A DNA stretch of 64,000 nt from Flavobacterium eburneipallidum (GCF_027111355.2 NZ_CP114291.2:806001-870000); one strand, 5' to 3'; numbered from the stretch's first letter, positions 9,607 through 18,354 are shown. The notes: generated from the letters alone by a model not told the origin. A program made the numbers and translations.

Positions 9607-10152
9607 TTAGTTAACAGTTTTAAGTTGAGCATTTCTTGTTGCCATTTCTAAAGGCATCACCAATTTGTCTTTTCCGAAAATGAAATCTTCTCTGTTATAA
9701 CTTGCAGGTACTAATTCTTTAGAAATAGTCAAATAAATAGCGTCTTTTGGACAAGCTTCCTCACACAATCCGCAAAAAATACAACGTAACATGTTGATTT
9801 CATATATCGAAGCATATTTTTCCTCACGGTACAAATGTTTTTCATTTGGTTTGCGTTCTTCAGCTTTCATGGTGATAGCTTCTGCAGGGCAGGATAATGC
9901 ACATAATCCACAGGCTGTACAGTTTTCACGACCTTGTTCATCACGTTTCAGCATGTGCTGACCACGATATACCGGACTCATTTCACGTACTTGCTCCGGA
10001 TATTGAATCGTGGCTTTTCTCATGAATAAATGCTTCAGTGTTATCCATAAGCCTTTGAATATGGCTATAAGATACATTCGTTCCAAAAAAGTCATCTCCT
10101 TGTTAGAGACTACTTTTTTTCTTCCAGAAAGTGATATTTCTTGTATTGACAT
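9607..10152 (-). CDS. nuoI: NADH-quinone oxidoreductase subunit I (2x[4Fe-4S])
   Basis: Peripheral-arm ferredoxin-like subunit of 181 residues. Two cluster motifs, CTACGLCALSCP and CIFCGLCEEACP, bind N6a and N6b, which pass electrons to NuoB. I choose the start at 10152 (MSIQEISLSG). The open frame runs on to 10419, but that extension overlaps nuoH and does not look like protein. An amphipathic stretch near residues 25-45 (MYLIAIFKGLWITLKHLF) fits membrane attachment. The 95 bp before the gene hold an odd intergenic sequence, listed separately. Confidence 0.97.
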   Translation of the reverse strand: MSIQEISLSGRKKVVSNKEMTFLERMYLIAIFKGLWITLKHLFMRKATIQYPEQVREMSPVYRGQHMLKRDEQGRENCTACGLCALSCPAEAITMKAEERKPNEKHLYREEKYASIYEINMLRCIFCGLCEEACPKDAIYLTISKELVPASYNREDFIFGKDKLVMPLEMATRNAQLKTVN

Positions 10153-10247
10153 TTTTTCTTTTTTTTGAAGCTTAATCCTGCTATTCGTTTCTCCAGATGA
10201 AAAATTGAGATGCACTACTAGGCAGGGCTGGGTATTTCGTAATCTAA
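10153..10247 (-). other. nuoH-nuoI gap with mosaic intergenic sequence
   Basis: A 95-bp spacer in an otherwise tight operon. It contains CCTGC (10177-10181) and GCAGG (10222-10226) as arms of a possible weak hairpin, and its G/C pattern differs from both neighbours. It has no coding sense. It may be a remnant of a short dispersed intergenic element; this is inference. Confidence 0.35.
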
Positions 10248-11300
10248 TTAAAATCCTAAATAAGTGGCTATTTCTCCTTTCAACAGCACAATTCCAGTAA
10301 TGATAATATTTGCAATCGATAATGGAATTAGTATTTTCCAGCCTAAATTCATTAATTGATCGTATCTGAATCTTGGGATAGTCCAACGTACCCACATATA
10401 AAAGAAGATAAAACCACAAAGCTTAATAAACAAAGCTATAATTCCTAATGTGTTTCCAATATTTACTCCCCAGTTTTCGACAACCCAACTCATTCCTGGA
10501 TAGTTATATCCTCCGAAGAATAAAACTGCTAAAAGGGTAGAAGAAACAAACATATTTGCATATTCAGCAAATAAATAGAATCCCATTTTCATTGAGGAAT
10601 ACTCGGTGTGGTAACCTCCAATTAATTCGGTTTCACATTCTGCTAAATCAAAAGGAGTTCTGTTGGTTTCTGCAAAAGCACAAATCAAAAAGATTAAAAA
10701 GGATAAAGGCTGATAGAAAACATTCCAGTTCATTCCTGCTTGTTGGGCTGAAATTTCTTTTAGACTTAAAGTTCCTGTCATCATTAACAAAGCCACTATT
10801 GATAATCCCATAGCAACTTCATACGAAACCATTTGAGAGGCAGCACGAATCGCTCCCATCAAAGAGAATTTATTATTAGATGCCCATCCACCAATCATAA
10901 TTCCGTAAACACCCAAAGAAACTATACCGAAAACATACAAAATAGCTACATCAATATCAGTAGCCTGTAATAAAATGTCTTTTCCAAAAAGATGGAAACG
11001 GTCTCCCCATGGGATAACAGCACTCGTCATCAAAGCCGTTGCCATTGCAATTCCGGGACCTACAACAAATAAAATTCTATTAGGGGTATTAGGAGTAAAT
11101 TCTTCTTTTGAAAATAATTTTAATCCATCAGCTAGAGGTTGCAATAATCCACCCCAACCAGCACGGTTTGGTCCAATTCTGTCCTGTAGAAAGGCTGCTA
11201 CTTTTCTTTCTGCCCAAGTAGAATACATTGCCATAAGCATGGTTACAGCAAAAACAACAAGAATTACAATACTTTTTTCTATAACAAAGGCACTATCCAT
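10248..11300 (-). CDS. nuoH: NADH-quinone oxidoreductase subunit H
   Basis: A 350-residue membrane subunit with about eight helices, which forms the quinone chamber and the joint between the peripheral and membrane arms. Conserved NuoH stretches include AERKVAAFLQDRIGPNRAG near residue 30 and CAFAETNRTPFDLAECETEL near the middle, rich in the acidic residues that line the E-channel. Its start overlaps the end of nuoG by 8 bases. Confidence 0.98.
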   Translation of the reverse strand: MDSAFVIEKSIVILVVFAVTMLMAMYSTWAERKVAAFLQDRIGPNRAGWGGLLQPLADGLKLFSKEEFTPNTPNRILFVVGPGIAMATALMTSAVIPWGDRFHLFGKDILLQATDIDVAILYVFGIVSLGVYGIMIGGWASNNKFSLMGAIRAASQMVSYEVAMGLSIVALLMMTGTLSLKEISAQQAGMNWNVFYQPLSFLIFLICAFAETNRTPFDLAECETELIGGYHTEYSSMKMGFYLFAEYANMFVSSTLLAVLFFGGYNYPGMSWVVENWGVNIGNTLGIIALFIKLCGFIFFYMWVRWTIPRFRYDQLMNLGWKILIPLSIANIIITGIVLLKGEIATYLGF

Positions 11301-12354
11301 TTTTTGTAGTATTTACTGGGTTACCATCTATTTTTTCATTATAATCAATCTCGGACATACTGATTTTTTTTCTGTCTTTTTCTCTACCTAAAAGAATAGT
11401 TTCTTCGGTATTGATAACCACTTTTTCTAATTTTTTGGTGTAATTGTTTTGATTGATTACAGAATCTTTTTCAAAAGCTCTTGGCCCTTCAATTACCCAG
11501 TCATTCACATCTTTTTTATCAAAACGACAAGTGTTACAAATAAAATCTTCTACTTCGTGGTATTCGTCTTTTCTTCCTGTAACTCTCTGAATTTCGTTTC
11601 CAAACATCCAAACAGTTGTTTTTCCGCAACATCCTGGAGTAGTACATTCTCTGTGTGCGTTGAATGGTTTGTTAAACCAAACTCTCGATTTGAATCGGAA
11701 CGTTTTGTCAGTCAAAGCACCAACCGGGCACACATCAATCATATTGCCTGAAAACTCATTGTCGATAGCTTTAGAAATACAAGTTGAAATATTCGAATGA
11801 TCACCTCTGTCCATCACTCCATGTACTCGGTTGTCTGTCAATTGATCAGCAACCATAACACAACGATAACACAGAATACAACGATTCATGTGCAATTGAA
11901 TATTTGGACCAATATCTTCCGGTTCGAAAGTTCTTTTTTCTTCAATAAAACGGGATTCGGATTTTCCGTGTTCGAAACTTAAATTCTGCAAATCACATTC
12001 TCCTGCCTGATCACAAACCGGACAATCCAAAGGATGGTTAATCAACAAGAATTCCGTCACCGATTTTCTTGCTTCCTGCACTCTTGGCGAAGATTTGCTG
12101 TTCACTTCCATTCCGTCCTGACACCCTGTTACACAAGAAGCCATCAATTTTGGCATTGGTCTTGGGTCGGCTTCACTTCCTTTGGCTACTTCAACCAAAC
12201 AGCAACGGCATTTTCCACCGCTTCCTTTTAACTTAGAATAATAGCACATCGCTGGCGGAACTACTTCTCCTCCAATCATTCTGGCTGCTTGCAGGATTGT
12301 TGTTCCTGGTTCTACCTCTATTGCTTGACCGTCTATGGTTACTTTCATTATCAA
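11293..12354 (-). CDS. nuoG: NADH-quinone oxidoreductase subunit G, short form without molybdopterin domain
   Basis: An iron-sulfur subunit of 353 residues, against about 900 in Escherichia coli. Seen in order: a [2Fe-2S] domain (MCYYSKLKGSGGKCRCC, cluster N1b), the HxxxC N5 motif (HPLDCPVCDQAGEC), the N4 cysteines (NRCILCYRC ... CPVGAL), and the beginning of the next Fe4S4-type module (ECTTPGCCGKTT ... FICNTC). The large bis-MGD-like domain is absent. Downstream nuoH overlaps by 8 bases, so this is a clean gene end and not an obvious frameshift. The first Met pair (MIM) leaves the start ambiguous by two codons. I recall short NuoG forms in other Flavobacteriia. Confidence 0.93.
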   Translation of the reverse strand: MIMKVTIDGQAIEVEPGTTILQAARMIGGEVVPPAMCYYSKLKGSGGKCRCCLVEVAKGSEADPRPMPKLMASCVTGCQDGMEVNSKSSPRVQEARKSVTEFLLINHPLDCPVCDQAGECDLQNLSFEHGKSESRFIEEKRTFEPEDIGPNIQLHMNRCILCYRCVMVADQLTDNRVHGVMDRGDHSNISTCISKAIDNEFSGNMIDVCPVGALTDKTFRFKSRVWFNKPFNAHRECTTPGCCGKTTVWMFGNEIQRVTGRKDEYHEVEDFICNTCRFDKKDVNDWVIEGPRAFEKDSVINQNNYTKKLEKVVINTEETILLGREKDRKKISMSEIDYNEKIDGNPVNTTKNG

Positions 12355-12386
12355 AAGATATTTTGAAATATTTATTTTAACTTAAA

Positions 12387-13355
12387 TTACTTCTTTGCTA
12401 TTACTTTGCTCAAATCTTTTAAATCTCCTGATTTGATATTATAGGAGGCAGGAGTATATACAGAGTATACAATTTCTCCAGTTTGAGAATTAATTACACT
12501 AACATATTTGTCCGTAGAACTCTTTATATATTGTAAATAATAAAAAACAGAATCATCATTTAGAATTTTTTTATTTAAATCCGTAGACGATACAATTTCA
12601 TATTTGAATTTATAATCATTTAATATGTCTTTTGTATCATGTTTTTTTGATTCATCACCTGTAAACATATTAAATTTTGTAAAAATATAATCAGGGATAT
12701 ATAAAGTCTCCTTGTTTAATTTTTTTAGTTCATTAGCATTTACAATCTCTGAAAATAATCTTTTTTCTGTTCCTTTATTAAGGTAAGAAACCATATTTTG
12801 AATGTGGTTTTTAAATAGACCAAGTCCCCAATTTCTGATATGTCCATCAGCGTCATAATCGGTTTTGTAAAGATTACTCGGCATCATTAATGTTGGGAAA
12901 TCTGTAAATAACTCTAATCTTGAAATTTGCGTTTTGTCTTTTTCCTTAAAATCTTTAGCATCTTGACTTTTTCCTAAAAATTTATCGCTACATTTCCATA
13001 GTTCTAAATAAATATGGGTGTGGCTATAATCAACTCCAAAACCTCGACCTCCGCTATAGATTGTATGAGAATTTACATCTGTCACATATCCTCCAATTGT
13101 TAAAAATGAACTTTTACTATTCAAATATTTATAAATATCGGAATATTCAATGAATTCAATTTTAGAAATTGTCCAATATTTTTGAAAAATAGCTGCGTAT
13201 TCTTTTGCAATTACAGAATTTGGATCTTTCATTGCAATATAAGTCGTAGTATTTTTAATTTTATTAATTTCATCAGCATTAGAGACAGAAATCTGCGCCT
13301 TGCTAACAAAACTTATAAATAGAAATAAAAAAGCTAATCTTATCTTAATAGTCAT
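12387..13355 (-). CDS. Unknown exported protein inserted between nuoF and nuoG
   Basis: A 322-residue protein with a clear signal peptide (residues about 1-20, ending ...FVSKAQ). I do not recognise a domain. The mature part has mixed alpha/beta character. It holds a His-containing segment (DYSHTHIYLELW) around residues 109-120 and a C-terminal stretch (VSVINSQTGEIVYSVYTP) that looks like a beta strand region. It sits 9 bp after the nuoF stop and 32 bp before nuoG, on the same strand, so it must be transcribed with complex I. It is visibly more AT-rich than the nuo genes. Complex I has no known exported subunit of this type, so this is either a lineage-specific accessory factor or a passenger gene. 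Confidence 0.75.
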   Translation of the reverse strand: MTIKIRLAFLFLFISFVSKAQISVSNADEINKIKNTTTYIAMKDPNSVIAKEYAAIFQKYWTISKIEFIEYSDIYKYLNSKSSFLTIGGYVTDVNSHTIYSGGRGFGVDYSHTHIYLELWKCSDKFLGKSQDAKDFKEKDKTQISRLELFTDFPTLMMPSNLYKTDYDADGHIRNWGLGLFKNHIQNMVSYLNKGTEKRLFSEIVNANELKKLNKETLYIPDYIFTKFNMFTGDESKKHDTKDILNDYKFKYEIVSSTDLNKKILNDDSVFYYLQYIKSSTDKYVSVINSQTGEIVYSVYTPASYNIKSGDLKDLSKVIAKK

Positions 13356-13364
13356 ATTTAGTGT

Positions 13365-14732
13365 TTAAACAGTTGCTTTAGAAACTAAATGCTTCACACT
13401 TTCAAAAGGCTCATTCACAAAATGGTCTCTGTTTTTTATTTTTTCCGGGAAACGAATATGGTATTCAAATTCATCTCTAAAGTGACGAATTGCCGCTGCC
13501 ACAGGCCAAGCTGCTGCATCACCTAATGGACAAATCGTGTTTCCTTCAATTTTACTCTGAATGCTCAAAAGCAAATCGATATCTTCTTCACGGCCGTGAC
13601 CGTTTTCTATTCTGTGCAATACTTTTTCCATCCAACCTGTTCCTTCACGGCAAGGCGAACATTGTCCGCAAGATTCGTGATGGTAAAAACGAGAAAAATT
13701 CCAAGTGTTTCTTACGATACAAGAAGTGTCGTTGTAAACGATAAACCCTCCTGAACCTAGCATCGAACCCGTTGCAAAACCACCGTCGCTCAAACTTTCG
13801 TAAGTCATCAAACGGTCTTCGTTGTTGGCTGTTTTGTAAATTAAATTAGCTGGTAAAACTGGAACTGAAGAACCTCCAGGCACAAAAGCTTTCAAAGGTC
13901 TGTCAGAACTCATTCCGCCCAAATATTCATCGGAATTCATAAATTCGTAAACGCTTAATCCTAATTCGATTTCATAAACACCAGGATTTTTGATGTGTCC
14001 TGAAGCTGAAATTAATTTGGTTCCTGTAGATCTTCCAATACCAATTTTAGCATAATCAGCACCTGAATTGTTTACAATCCAAGGCACAGCTGCAATAGTT
14101 TCTACATTATTTACTACTGTTGGATTTGCCCAAAGTCCCGAAACTGCCGGAAATGGTGGCTTGATACGAGGATTTCCTCTTTTTCCTTCCAATGATTCGA
14201 TCAATGCGGTTTCTTCTCCACAAATGTAAGCTCCACCACCAATTTGAACATAAAGTTCCAAATCGTAGCCGGTTCCTAATATATTTTTTCCTAACCAACC
14301 CGCAGCTTTAGCTTCGGCGATGGCTCTTTCTAAAATTTTGTAAACCCACATATATTCTCCACGAATATAAATGTAAGACAGGTTTGCACCCAAAGCATAG
14401 CTCGAAGTAATCATTCCTTCAATCAATAAATGAGGAATGTATTCCATCAAATATCGGTCTTTGAAAGTTCCGGGTTCTGATTCGTCAGCGTTGCAAACCA
14501 AATGTCTTGGTTTTCCTGATTTTTTGTCAATAAAACTCCATTTCATTCCTGCTGGGAAACCTGCACCTCCACGACCTCTTAATCCCGAAGTTTTCACTTC
14601 TTCAACCACTTCATCAGGCGTTAGTGTTTTTAAGGCTTTCTCCACAGAAGCATAACCACCGTTTTGGCGATACACTTCGTAGGTTTTGATTCCCGGAATA
14701 TTTACTTTGTCTAATAATATTTTTTGTGACAT
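13365..14732 (-). CDS. nuoF: NADH-quinone oxidoreductase subunit F (NADH/FMN binding)
   Basis: A 455-residue flavoprotein subunit that oxidises NADH and holds FMN and the N3 [4Fe-4S] cluster. Conserved parts are GRGGAGFPAGMKWSF and CNADESEPGTFKDR (FMN/NADH site), AYICGEETALIESLEG, and the cluster motif ESCGQCSPCREG with the fourth cysteine in NTICPLGDAA. I start at 14732 (MSQKILLDK) because the longer frame runs back into nuoE. It follows nuoE by a single base. Confidence 0.98.
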   Translation of the reverse strand: MSQKILLDKVNIPGIKTYEVYRQNGGYASVEKALKTLTPDEVVEEVKTSGLRGRGGAGFPAGMKWSFIDKKSGKPRHLVCNADESEPGTFKDRYLMEYIPHLLIEGMITSSYALGANLSYIYIRGEYMWVYKILERAIAEAKAAGWLGKNILGTGYDLELYVQIGGGAYICGEETALIESLEGKRGNPRIKPPFPAVSGLWANPTVVNNVETIAAVPWIVNNSGADYAKIGIGRSTGTKLISASGHIKNPGVYEIELGLSVYEFMNSDEYLGGMSSDRPLKAFVPGGSSVPVLPANLIYKTANNEDRLMTYESLSDGGFATGSMLGSGGFIVYNDTSCIVRNTWNFSRFYHHESCGQCSPCREGTGWMEKVLHRIENGHGREEDIDLLLSIQSKIEGNTICPLGDAAAWPVAAAIRHFRDEFEYHIRFPEKIKNRDHFVNEPFESVKHLVSKATV

Positions 14733-14733
14733 A

Positions 14734-15264
14734 TTATTTATCGTGTAACGTAATTTTATTATCTCTACAATCAGCAATAATCTGATCTACTTTTTCTTTG
14801 GTCAGGTGTTCTTTGTAAAAATCACCCAATTGCATCATTGGAGCATAACCACAAGCACCTAAACATTCAACTCCTCTAACTTCAAAAAGTCCATCAGCAG
14901 TTGTTTCTCCAATTCCAACGCCCAATTTTTCGCAGGTATAATCCATTAAATCTTCAACACCATTCAAACAACAAGGAGAGGTTTGACAAAATTCAAACAT
15001 ATATTTTCCAATAGGTCGTCTGTTGAACATCGTATAAAATGAAACCACTTCATACACTTCGACTGGTTTTATCGACAATATTTCGGCTACTTTGTCTTGC
15101 AATTCAATACTCAACCAATTGTTGTGAGCATCCTGAACTTCGTGCAAAACAGGCAACAAAGCCGATTTTTGCTTTCCTTCAGGATAATGACTGATTAATT
15201 CATTGATGCGAGTCATCAAGGCTTCGGTCATATTTATTTCTTGTTTATAATCTGTTCTTTCCAT
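14734..15264 (-). CDS. nuoE: NADH-quinone oxidoreductase subunit E ([2Fe-2S])
   Basis: A 176-residue thioredoxin-fold subunit that holds the N1a cluster beside NuoF. The cluster cysteines are seen as CQTSPC and CLGAC. The N-terminal helical part is of normal length. I place the start at 15264 (MERTDYKQ) after an A-rich leader. An in-frame ATG at 15312 lies inside the CACAAAG-repeat spacer and is unlikely to be used. Confidence 0.96.
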   Translation of the reverse strand: MERTDYKQEINMTEALMTRINELISHYPEGKQKSALLPVLHEVQDAHNNWLSIELQDKVAEILSIKPVEVYEVVSFYTMFNRRPIGKYMFEFCQTSPCCLNGVEDLMDYTCEKLGVGIGETTADGLFEVRGVECLGACGYAPMMQLGDFYKEHLTKEKVDQIIADCRDNKITLHDK

Positions 15265-15368
15265 TTTTATTTCTTTTAACCACAAAGTGCACAAAGAAGG
15301 CACAACGTTCACAAAGATTTTCTATCGAATTAAATTTTTAATTTTTAATTCTCAATTTTTAATTGATT
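15265..15368 (-). repeat. nuoD-nuoE gap with CACAAAG-type repeats
   Basis: A 104-bp spacer. It holds three spaced copies of ACAAAG (near 15283, 15291 and 15311 on the plus strand) plus a run of AATTTTTAATT-like repeats at 15331-15365. It has no coding sense. Low-complexity repeats of this kind recur in other spacers of this window. Confidence 0.5.
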
Positions 15369-16607
15369 TTAAGCGTCTAATTCTCCGGCAATAACATTTA
15401 AACTTGACAAAATAACAATCGCATCCGAAAGCATTGCTCCTTTTATCATTTCGGGATAAGCCTGATAATAAATAAAACAAGGTCTGCGGAAGTGAAGTCT
15501 ATAAGGAGTTCTACTTCCATCGGTTACCAAATAAAAACCTACTTCTCCGTTTCCACCTTCAACCGCATGATACACTTCGGCAACCGGAACAGGAATTTCT
15601 CCCATTACAATCTTGAAATGATAAATCAAAGATTCCATATCGTGATACACATCTTCTTTTGGAGGCAAATAATATTCAGGAACATCAGCGTGAAATACAT
15701 TTCCTTCTGGCATTTTGTCTAATGCCTGACGAATAATGCTTAAACTTTCCCAAACTTCGGCATTACGAACACAAAAACGGTCGTACGTATCGCCTGATTT
15801 TCCAACAGGAACGATGAAATCAAAATCTTCGTAAGAGGAGTAAGGATGTGCCACACGAACGTCATAATCAACTCCGGCAGCACGTAAATTTGGACCTGTA
15901 AATCCGTAAGCCATCGCCATTTCGGCAGTAATTGGACCAACGTTTACAGTTCTGTCAATAAAAATTCTGTTTCTTTCAAACAAGTTTTCGAATTCTTTCC
16001 AAGCAACTGGAAAATCTTTCAAAAACACGTCTAATTTGCGGAAAGCTTCTGGTGACCAATCTCTTTCGAAACCACCTAATCTTCCCATATTGGTTGTCAA
16101 ACGAGCACCACAAATCTCTTCGTAGATTTCGTAAACTTTCTCTCTAAATTGGAAAACATATAAGAAACCAGTGTAAGCACCAGTATCTACACCAAGAATC
16201 GAATTACAGATAATATGATCTGTGATTCTGGCCAATTCCATCACGATAACTCTTAAATATTGAACTCTTTTAGGAACTTCAATATCTAATAATTTTTCCA
16301 AAGTCATCCACCATCCCATATTGTTGATAGGAGAGGAGCAATAGTTCATTCTGTCAGTAAGTGGTGTGATTTGATAAAAAGGGCGATTTTCGGCAATTTT
16401 TTCAAAAGCTCTATGAATGTAGCCAATGGTTGGTTCAGCTTCTAGAATTTTTTCTCCATCCATCAACAAAATATTTTGGAAAATACCGTGTGTAGCTGGG
16501 TGCGTTGGACCTAAATTCAAAATCGAAAGCTCGCTTCCGTCTTCATTTACCCTGTTTTTTATAATTTCAGCATAGCGATGCTCTGGTGGTAATAATAGTT
16601 CTGACAT
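15369..16607 (-). CDS. nuoD: NADH-quinone oxidoreductase subunit D
   Basis: A 412-residue subunit of the quinone site, related to [NiFe]-hydrogenase large subunits but without the metal cysteines. LGPTHPATHGIFQNIL near residue 33 holds the conserved His pair around the quinone head-group. The family ending ...IVILSSLNVIAGELDA is intact. Unlike E. coli, nuoC and nuoD are separate genes here. Confidence 0.98.
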   Translation of the reverse strand: MSELLLPPEHRYAEIIKNRVNEDGSELSILNLGPTHPATHGIFQNILLMDGEKILEAEPTIGYIHRAFEKIAENRPFYQITPLTDRMNYCSSPINNMGWWMTLEKLLDIEVPKRVQYLRVIVMELARITDHIICNSILGVDTGAYTGFLYVFQFREKVYEIYEEICGARLTTNMGRLGGFERDWSPEAFRKLDVFLKDFPVAWKEFENLFERNRIFIDRTVNVGPITAEMAMAYGFTGPNLRAAGVDYDVRVAHPYSSYEDFDFIVPVGKSGDTYDRFCVRNAEVWESLSIIRQALDKMPEGNVFHADVPEYYLPPKEDVYHDMESLIYHFKIVMGEIPVPVAEVYHAVEGGNGEVGFYLVTDGSRTPYRLHFRRPCFIYYQAYPEMIKGAMLSDAIVILSSLNVIAGELDA

Positions 16608-16743
16608 TTATAATCAATTACGAATTACGAATTACGAATTAAAAATCAATTTCTTAAAAGTAAATTGGCAATCTATTTTGTTCTGTTTTTATATTCTAAA
16701 ATTAGAATTACGCAATCCATTCGTAATTCGTAATTTTTAATTT
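16608..16743 (-). repeat. Inverted AATTACG repeat between nuoC and nuoD
   Basis: A 136-bp spacer. The left part (16616-16646) has three head-to-tail AATTACG units. The right part (16719-16735) holds the reverse complement (ATTCGTAATTCGTAATT). The two can pair over at least 17 bases, so the nuo transcript should form a long AU-rich hairpin here. No gene is present. Confidence 0.75.
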
Positions 16744-17265
16744 CTAATTATTATGTACTGTTCTTCCAAAGAAACGATCGTCTTTGTCTGTTCTTCCGCC
16801 GTCTTCCATCGGAAATTCTTTTCGCATAGGATGTGATACCATTTCATCCATATTTAAAATGCGTTTTAATTGTGGATGACCAATAAAATCGATGCCGTAA
16901 AAATCCCAAGTTTCTCTTTCCATCCAGTTTGCAGTTGGAAAAATAGTAGTCAAAGTTTTAATTTTTGGTATTTCTCCATTGATAAAAACTTTTATTCTGA
17001 TGCGTTTGTTCTCATACCAATTGTGCAAATGATAAACTACTGCAAATTGTCTTTCGATTTCGTTATCTGGATAATGAACTCCACATAAATCTGTCAAAAA
17101 ATGAAATTTTAATGCAGGGTCATTTTTCAAAAAAAGAACAACAGCGGTAATCTTGTCGGCTGCTACTTCAAATGAAAATATATCTTTTTCTTGATTGAAA
17201 TGGAAAACGTTTTCACCAAACATTTCCGCTAATTTATCCTGAATTGTTGTCGATTCTAAACTCAT
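16744..17265 (-). CDS. nuoC: NADH-quinone oxidoreductase subunit C
   Basis: A 173-residue peripheral-arm subunit without cofactor that supports NuoD and NuoI. The family signature ERETWDFYGIDFIGHPQLKR is near the C-terminal third. It ends shortly after RKEFPMEDGGRTDKDDRFF. The gene is separate from nuoD and lies 4 bp after nuoB. Confidence 0.97.
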   Translation of the reverse strand: MSLESTTIQDKLAEMFGENVFHFNQEKDIFSFEVAADKITAVVLFLKNDPALKFHFLTDLCGVHYPDNEIERQFAVVYHLHNWYENKRIRIKVFINGEIPKIKTLTTIFPTANWMERETWDFYGIDFIGHPQLKRILNMDEMVSHPMRKEFPMEDGGRTDKDDRFFGRTVHNN

Positions 17266-17269
17266 TTGC

Positions 17270-17818
17270 TTATTTTATGTTATACGAAGCCAACAATTCC
17301 TGATATTCAGGAGAACTTCTTCTTCTTACCGATTCACTTTTTACTAGCTCTTGTAATCTCATTACACCGTCCACAATTTGTTCAGGTCTTGGCGGACAAC
17401 CAGGAACATAAACATCAACTGGAATTACTTTGTCTATTCCTTGTAAGACTGAATAAGTGTCAAAAACACCGCCAGAAGAAGCACAAGCTCCAACAGCAAT
17501 TACCCAACGAGGTTCTGCCATTTGTTCGTAAACCTGACGTAAAATTGGTCCCATTTTTTTTGAAATAGTTCCCATAACTAACAACATATCAGCTTGACGA
17601 GGAGAAAAACTCACACGTTCAGAACCAAAACGGGCTAAATCATAATGAGAAGCCATTGTTGCCATAAATTCAATTCCGCAACAAGAAGTGGCAAAAGGTA
17701 ATGGCCAAAGTGAATTGGCACGAGCTAATCCCACAACATCATTCAATTTTGTAGCAAAAAAACCTTCGCCAGAAACGCCTTCAGGTGGGGCAACCATTTT
17801 TATATTTGAATCACTCAT
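17270..17818 (-). CDS. nuoB: NADH-quinone oxidoreductase subunit B ([4Fe-4S] N2)
   Basis: A 182-residue subunit that carries the terminal N2 cluster at the quinone site. The cluster cysteines are seen as [12 protein letters not shown] (tandem pair), VGACASSGG and VPGCPPRPE. The N- and C-termini are slightly extended and polar, as usual. It precedes nuoC by 4 bp. Confidence 0.98.
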   Translation of the reverse strand: MSDSNIKMVAPPEGVSGEGFFATKLNDVVGLARANSLWPLPFATSCCGIEFMATMASHYDLARFGSERVSFSPRQADMLLVMGTISKKMGPILRQVYEQMAEPRWVIAVGACASSGGVFDTYSVLQGIDKVIPVDVYVPGCPPRPEQIVDGVMRLQELVKSESVRRRSSPEYQELLASYNIK

Positions 17819-17925
17819 CTTTGTAATTATGAATTGTAAATTATGAATTATGAGTTCATAATTAAAATTTAAACATTTTAGAAATTAGAATTTTGTCATT
17901 CATAATTTCTAATTCGTAATTGTTT
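17819..17925 (-). repeat. Inverted AATTATGAATT repeats between nuoA and nuoB
   Basis: A 107-bp spacer. AATTATGA and TCATAATT (17846-17863) form a tight palindrome. AATTATGAATT near 17825-17834 can also pair with ATTCATAATT near 17898-17907. It resembles the nuoC-nuoD spacer in sequence and layout. Confidence 0.65.
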
Positions 17926-18291
17926 TTATTCCCACTCCAGTGCTTTTTTCTTGATGATGTAGAAAAAACCTACCAATAATAAAGCCATAAAAATCATCAT
18001 TTTGACTAACCCTTCCATGCCTAATTCTTTGAAATTGATAGCCCAAGGGTAAAGAAAAATTACTTCGACATCAAAAAGTACAAATAAGATAGCGACAAGG
18101 AAATATTTAACTGAAAAAGGAATTCGAGCACTACCAAGAGATTCAATACCACATTCAAAGTTTTCATCTTTAATTTCAGATGATCTTTTTGGTCCTAATT
18201 TACCTGAAACTACAATTGTTCCTGCTACAAATCCTATGGCTAAAAGCGCTTGCATTATTATTGGGAAATAATCTAATTGGCTTGATTGCAT
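17926..18291 (-). CDS. nuoA: NADH-quinone oxidoreductase subunit A
   Basis: A 121-residue membrane subunit with three helices, first gene of the operon. The loop signature FECGIESLGSARIPFSVKYF and the acidic helix FVLFDVEVIFLYPW are typical of NuoA. I start at 18291 (MQSSQLDYF). The open frame reaches back to 18495, but that extension crosses the operon promoter and the csp terminator. Confidence 0.97.
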   Translation of the reverse strand: MQSSQLDYFPIIMQALLAIGFVAGTIVVSGKLGPKRSSEIKDENFECGIESLGSARIPFSVKYFLVAILFVLFDVEVIFLYPWAINFKELGMEGLVKMMIFMALLLVGFFYIIKKKALEWE

Positions 18292-18323
18292 AATGAATAT
18301 AACTTTTATATTAGAATAAGTTA

Positions 18324-18354
18324 CAAAGATAGGTTTCGGGTAATTAAAACACAA
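18324..18354 (-). promoter_or_regulatory. Promoter of the nuo operon
   Basis: On the minus strand, TATCTTTG (18324-18331) matches the Bacteroidota -7 consensus TAnnTTTG. A TTG (18352-18354) lies 20 bp upstream at the -33 position. The implied transcript starts about 25 bases before nuoA. Confidence 0.75.

Noticed and set aside
10153..10419. N-terminal extension of nuoI by 89 residues
   Set aside because: It overlaps nuoH, has no protein-like character and no family match; the start at 10152 gives the normal NuoI length.
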